Below, piece after piece: positions 62,362-63,952 of a DNA stretch of 63,952 bases. Source of the stretch: Asticcacaulis sp. UBA2476 (lineage in GTDB: Bacteria > Pseudomonadota > Alphaproteobacteria > Caulobacterales > Caulobacteraceae). Each line of letters starts with the position of its first letter. The first letter of the stretch is position 1. The notes beneath the pieces were generated by a model. It made no database searches. It saw nothing but the letters and a program-made list of their open reading frames with translations, and was not told the origin of the DNA. Both the position numbers and the translations under genes were made by a program. The DNA lies in assembly GCA_002342035.1 (NCBI GenBank), contig DDPE01000034.1:1-63952 (forward strand), given 5' to 3'.

Positions 62362-62994
62362 TCAGTTATCAGAGGGGCCATGTTCGCGTAACGGCACAAA
62401 AAGCCCTGAAGATTGCTGAGATTTTGTGTCCAGGTTTTCACTATTTAACCTAACAAAAATCTCCAAACCGGAATCAATCTGCGCCTGATTACGGGTGAGC
62501 TTGCTGAGATAATCCTGCGTCTCTTTTGGCAGTTTCACTCCCCGCAAACTGCGCTCGAACCGTTGCGGCCCTGCATTATAAGCGGCGAATAATCCCGGAT
62601 AGCCGAAGCGGTCATACATGGCCCGCAGGTAGGCTGTTCCAGCTAAAATATTGTCCTGCGGATCATAAGGATCGCTCCCCAGACTATATGATTTTCGCAT
62701 GTCCTCATAAGTGCCGGGCATGAGTTGCATCAATCCCATGGCCCCGGCATGTGAGGTTATGGGGCGCCCTTTAAGCGTCATGCGGCCTCCGCTCTCGGCC
62801 AGAATGACCGCCTCTATCCATGCTTTAGGGATGCCAAATCGCTGAGAGGCTTGCGTGACATAGGTGGCCCAGGGTCTAAGGCGTTCAGCTTGAATGGCTT
62901 CAACAGTTGCGACAGGACGGGCAGGTTCGGCTTGGGCGGAGCACCCAAAAGACACCATTACGCTGGCCATCAGGATTGGCTTCAAAGAGGTCAT
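62362..62994 (-). CDS. Lytic transglycosylase (conjugation-associated)
   Basis: A 210-residue SLT-type muramidase that opens peptidoglycan for the mating channel. The leader (MTSLKPILMASVMVSFGCSAQA) contains a possible lipobox FGC or a signal-peptidase-I site. The catalytic glutamate is in VILAESGGRM near residue 67, followed by GAMGLMQLMPGTYEDM near 86 and AAYNAGPQRFE near 138. It overlaps the traF stop by 4 nt. Confidence 0.93.
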   Translation of the reverse strand: MTSLKPILMASVMVSFGCSAQAEPARPVATVEAIQAERLRPWATYVTQASQRFGIPKAWIEAVILAESGGRMTLKGRPITSHAGAMGLMQLMPGTYEDMRKSYSLGSDPYDPQDNILAGTAYLRAMYDRFGYPGLFAAYNAGPQRFERSLRGVKLPKETQDYLSKLTRNQAQIDSGLEIFVRLNSENLDTKSQQSSGLFVPLREHGPSDN

Positions 62995-63533
62995 AGGGGG
63001 GCCAGTCTTCCAATTACCAGTGAGGTTTTGACGACCCCGAAATAGCGCCCGTCAAACGAGTCTAAGGCGTCGGGATTGAGTACAAACAACTCATCAGCCG
63101 CAAGTGTTCGACACCCCTGCCAGCGTGGCAAAGGCCTGTTCAGGTGATCACGTTCCTGACGTCTGGCTTTGAGTTGACCGTTGATGAAAACCCTGTCGTC
63201 GGTAGCGCACACTTCGTCGTCCTTTAGGGCCGCAACATGTTTGATCATGGGTACAGATTTCGGGAGATACCGCCGATGATCCGCCAGTTCGACAACATTC
63301 TCCGGCGTGTGCAATAAGACCAGATCGGAGACTTTCAGCACGCCAACCGGCAAAACCCGGTAATAGCCGAGCGGAACACTGGCGCTGGCATTATAGATAA
63401 GGCGTGGAGGAAAATGGCTAATCGTTGCCAGACCTGTTGCGACCAGTCCGACAGTAGCCAGACTTAAAATGGCCGCGCGCCTTATCACCTTTTGTGTAAG
63501 CGGACGAATTCGATTTGGTTGCCACCGGATCAT
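62991..63533 (-). CDS. traF: TraF-like S26 signal peptidase
   Basis: A 180-residue conjugation peptidase that, in RP4, processes and cyclises the TrbC pilin. A membrane anchor (about residues 19-40) precedes the catalytic serine in NASASVPLGYY near residue 52 and the lysine in VPMIKHVAAL near residue 98. It is coupled by ATGA overlaps to the HTH gene upstream and the transglycosylase downstream. Confidence 0.94.
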   Translation of the reverse strand: MIRWQPNRIRPLTQKVIRRAAILSLATVGLVATGLATISHFPPRLIYNASASVPLGYYRVLPVGVLKVSDLVLLHTPENVVELADHRRYLPKSVPMIKHVAALKDDEVCATDDRVFINGQLKARRQERDHLNRPLPRWQGCRTLAADELFVLNPDALDSFDGRYFGVVKTSLVIGRLAPL

Positions 63534-63778
63534 ATCCGCTGATCCTTGCGCATAGTGTCCGATGTGGAATTCCGCCCTTCCGCCTGCGACCAGTCGTCGA
63601 GATCTGCGATATGATAGCGGACGTAACGGCCATGCTTGCGGAACCGTGGCCCGGAGCCCTGAGTACGCATCTTCTCCAGGGTGCGCCGGGACAGACCGAT
63701 ATAATGCGCGGCCTGTGGTGTGTTCAGAAATGGACTTCCTTTACGAGCATTATCGGCCCGCTCGATATCATCTTCCAT
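63530..63778 (-). CDS. Helix-turn-helix (MerR/AlpA-type) DNA-binding protein
   Basis: An 82-residue protein with a winged helix of the excisionase/AlpA type: FLNTPQAAHYIGLSRRTLEKMRTQGSG region followed by FRKHGRYVRYHIADLDDW. I take the ATG at 63778 (MEDDIER), 9 nt after AAGGG; a longer frame to 63895 has no such site. Small HTH proteins at this position next to traF are a regular feature of these elements and may control the transfer operon or excision. Confidence 0.88.
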   Translation of the reverse strand: MEDDIERADNARKGSPFLNTPQAAHYIGLSRRTLEKMRTQGSGPRFRKHGRYVRYHIADLDDWSQAEGRNSTSDTMRKDQRI

Positions 63779-63952
63779 GAATAGCATCCCTTGCAAATCA
63801 ACGGTCAGCAGCGCGAATATCGGCGCTCTGACGGCAAGGATGGCGGGAAAGATCGCAGTCCGGGACGCTCGAAAACAGCCTCCTCCCATTTTCATTCCCT
63901 TTTTAGATTTAGGGACATTTCTGACTGCTCAGATGCCTCCGCATCTGTCTCA
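63779..63952. other. Right-edge non-coding stretch with hairpin
   Basis: No gene is seen in the last 174 bp. A perfect hairpin CAGATGC-CTCC-GCATCTG lies at 63930-63947 without a T-run. The region upstream of the HTH start is presumably its promoter. Confidence 0.4.

Larger units (their letters stand above)
29041..63952. mobile_element. Integrative and conjugative element with Trb-type mating apparatus (right end not in window)
   Basis: From about 29041 to the window edge every gene is element-like: tyrosine integrase at the left end, full Trb mating-pair formation set, TraG coupling protein, VirD2-like relaxase with DUF3363, transglycosylase and TraF peptidase. Two cargo zones are carried: 30572-34395 and 46576-59988. 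The left boundary is placed where the interrupted chromosomal frame ends, 150 bp before the integrase. Base composition in the first cargo zone is more AT-rich than the host. No plasmid replication genes are seen, supporting integration rather than a plasmid. The right attachment site, excisionase partners and any trailing genes lie outside. Confidence 0.85.

Noticed and set aside
29041..63952. Possibility that this is a prophage
   Set aside because: No capsid, terminase, portal or tail genes are present; the structural genes are all conjugation components, and DUF5131 alone is not enough to infer a phage.

Overview
The window looks like chromosome from a Caulobacterales alphaproteobacterium (Caulobacter/Asticcacaulis-like). 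The evidence is the gene order crcB, RluA-type pseudouridine synthase, HAD phosphatase, ATP12 chaperone; two long TonB-dependent receptors of the Caulobacter type; Tat- and Sec-exported pectin enzymes; and a Trb-type conjugative element of the kind common in Alphaproteobacteria. I see no rRNA, tRNA or CRISPR array.

Region 1 (1-6046) is ordinary chromosome: a DUF1801 gene cut by the window edge, an AT-rich DUF4238 gene that looks acquired, a DUF962/Mpo1-like membrane protein, the minus-strand crcB-rluA-HAD-ATP12 run, and a HIT protein followed by a histidine phosphatase.

Region 2 (6047-29040) is a pectin/polygalacturonate utilisation cluster. Two large, poorly characterised exported enzymes (a six-hairpin-type protein and a DUF4450-type protein) precede a PL10 pectate lyase, a GH28 polygalacturonase, a TonB receptor, a GH105-DUF4861 fusion, a PL22 oligogalacturonate lyase, KduI, a second TonB receptor and a LysR regulator. 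Together they would cut homogalacturonan outside the cell, import oligomers, strip unsaturated galacturonate in the periplasm and isomerise the keto-uronate. The PL22 enzyme carries a Tat-like leader, which suggests its step is also periplasmic. The cluster ends in a related gene that has lost its 5' part exactly where foreign DNA begins.

Region 3 (about 29041 to the right edge) is an integrative and conjugative element, open at the right. In order it holds a tyrosine integrase; a first cargo zone (HEPN/Abi-like protein, three-Cys DUF5131 protein, two TcmP proteins); a minus-strand mating apparatus (traG, RHH, trbB-C-D-E-J-L-F-G-I, DUF2274); a second cargo zone of 13.4 kb; then relaxase, lytic transglycosylase, TraF peptidase and an HTH protein. 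I found no trbK entry-exclusion gene.

The most interesting part is the second cargo zone (46576-59988). A 1574-aa protein joining a GHKL/sacsin-type ATPase to an SF2 helicase is divergent from a four-gene operon: UvrD-like SF1 helicase, DrmA, DrmB (DUF1998) and a NERD-nuclease/UvrD-helicase fusion. DrmA and DrmB are the core of DISARM phage defence, but here there is no methyltransferase, no PLD protein DrmC, no DrmD and no DrmE. It therefore reads as a DISARM-related, modification-independent defence array carried by the element. Three of its five genes appear to start at TTG, and the 139-bp divergent promoter region has a perfect palindrome at its centre.
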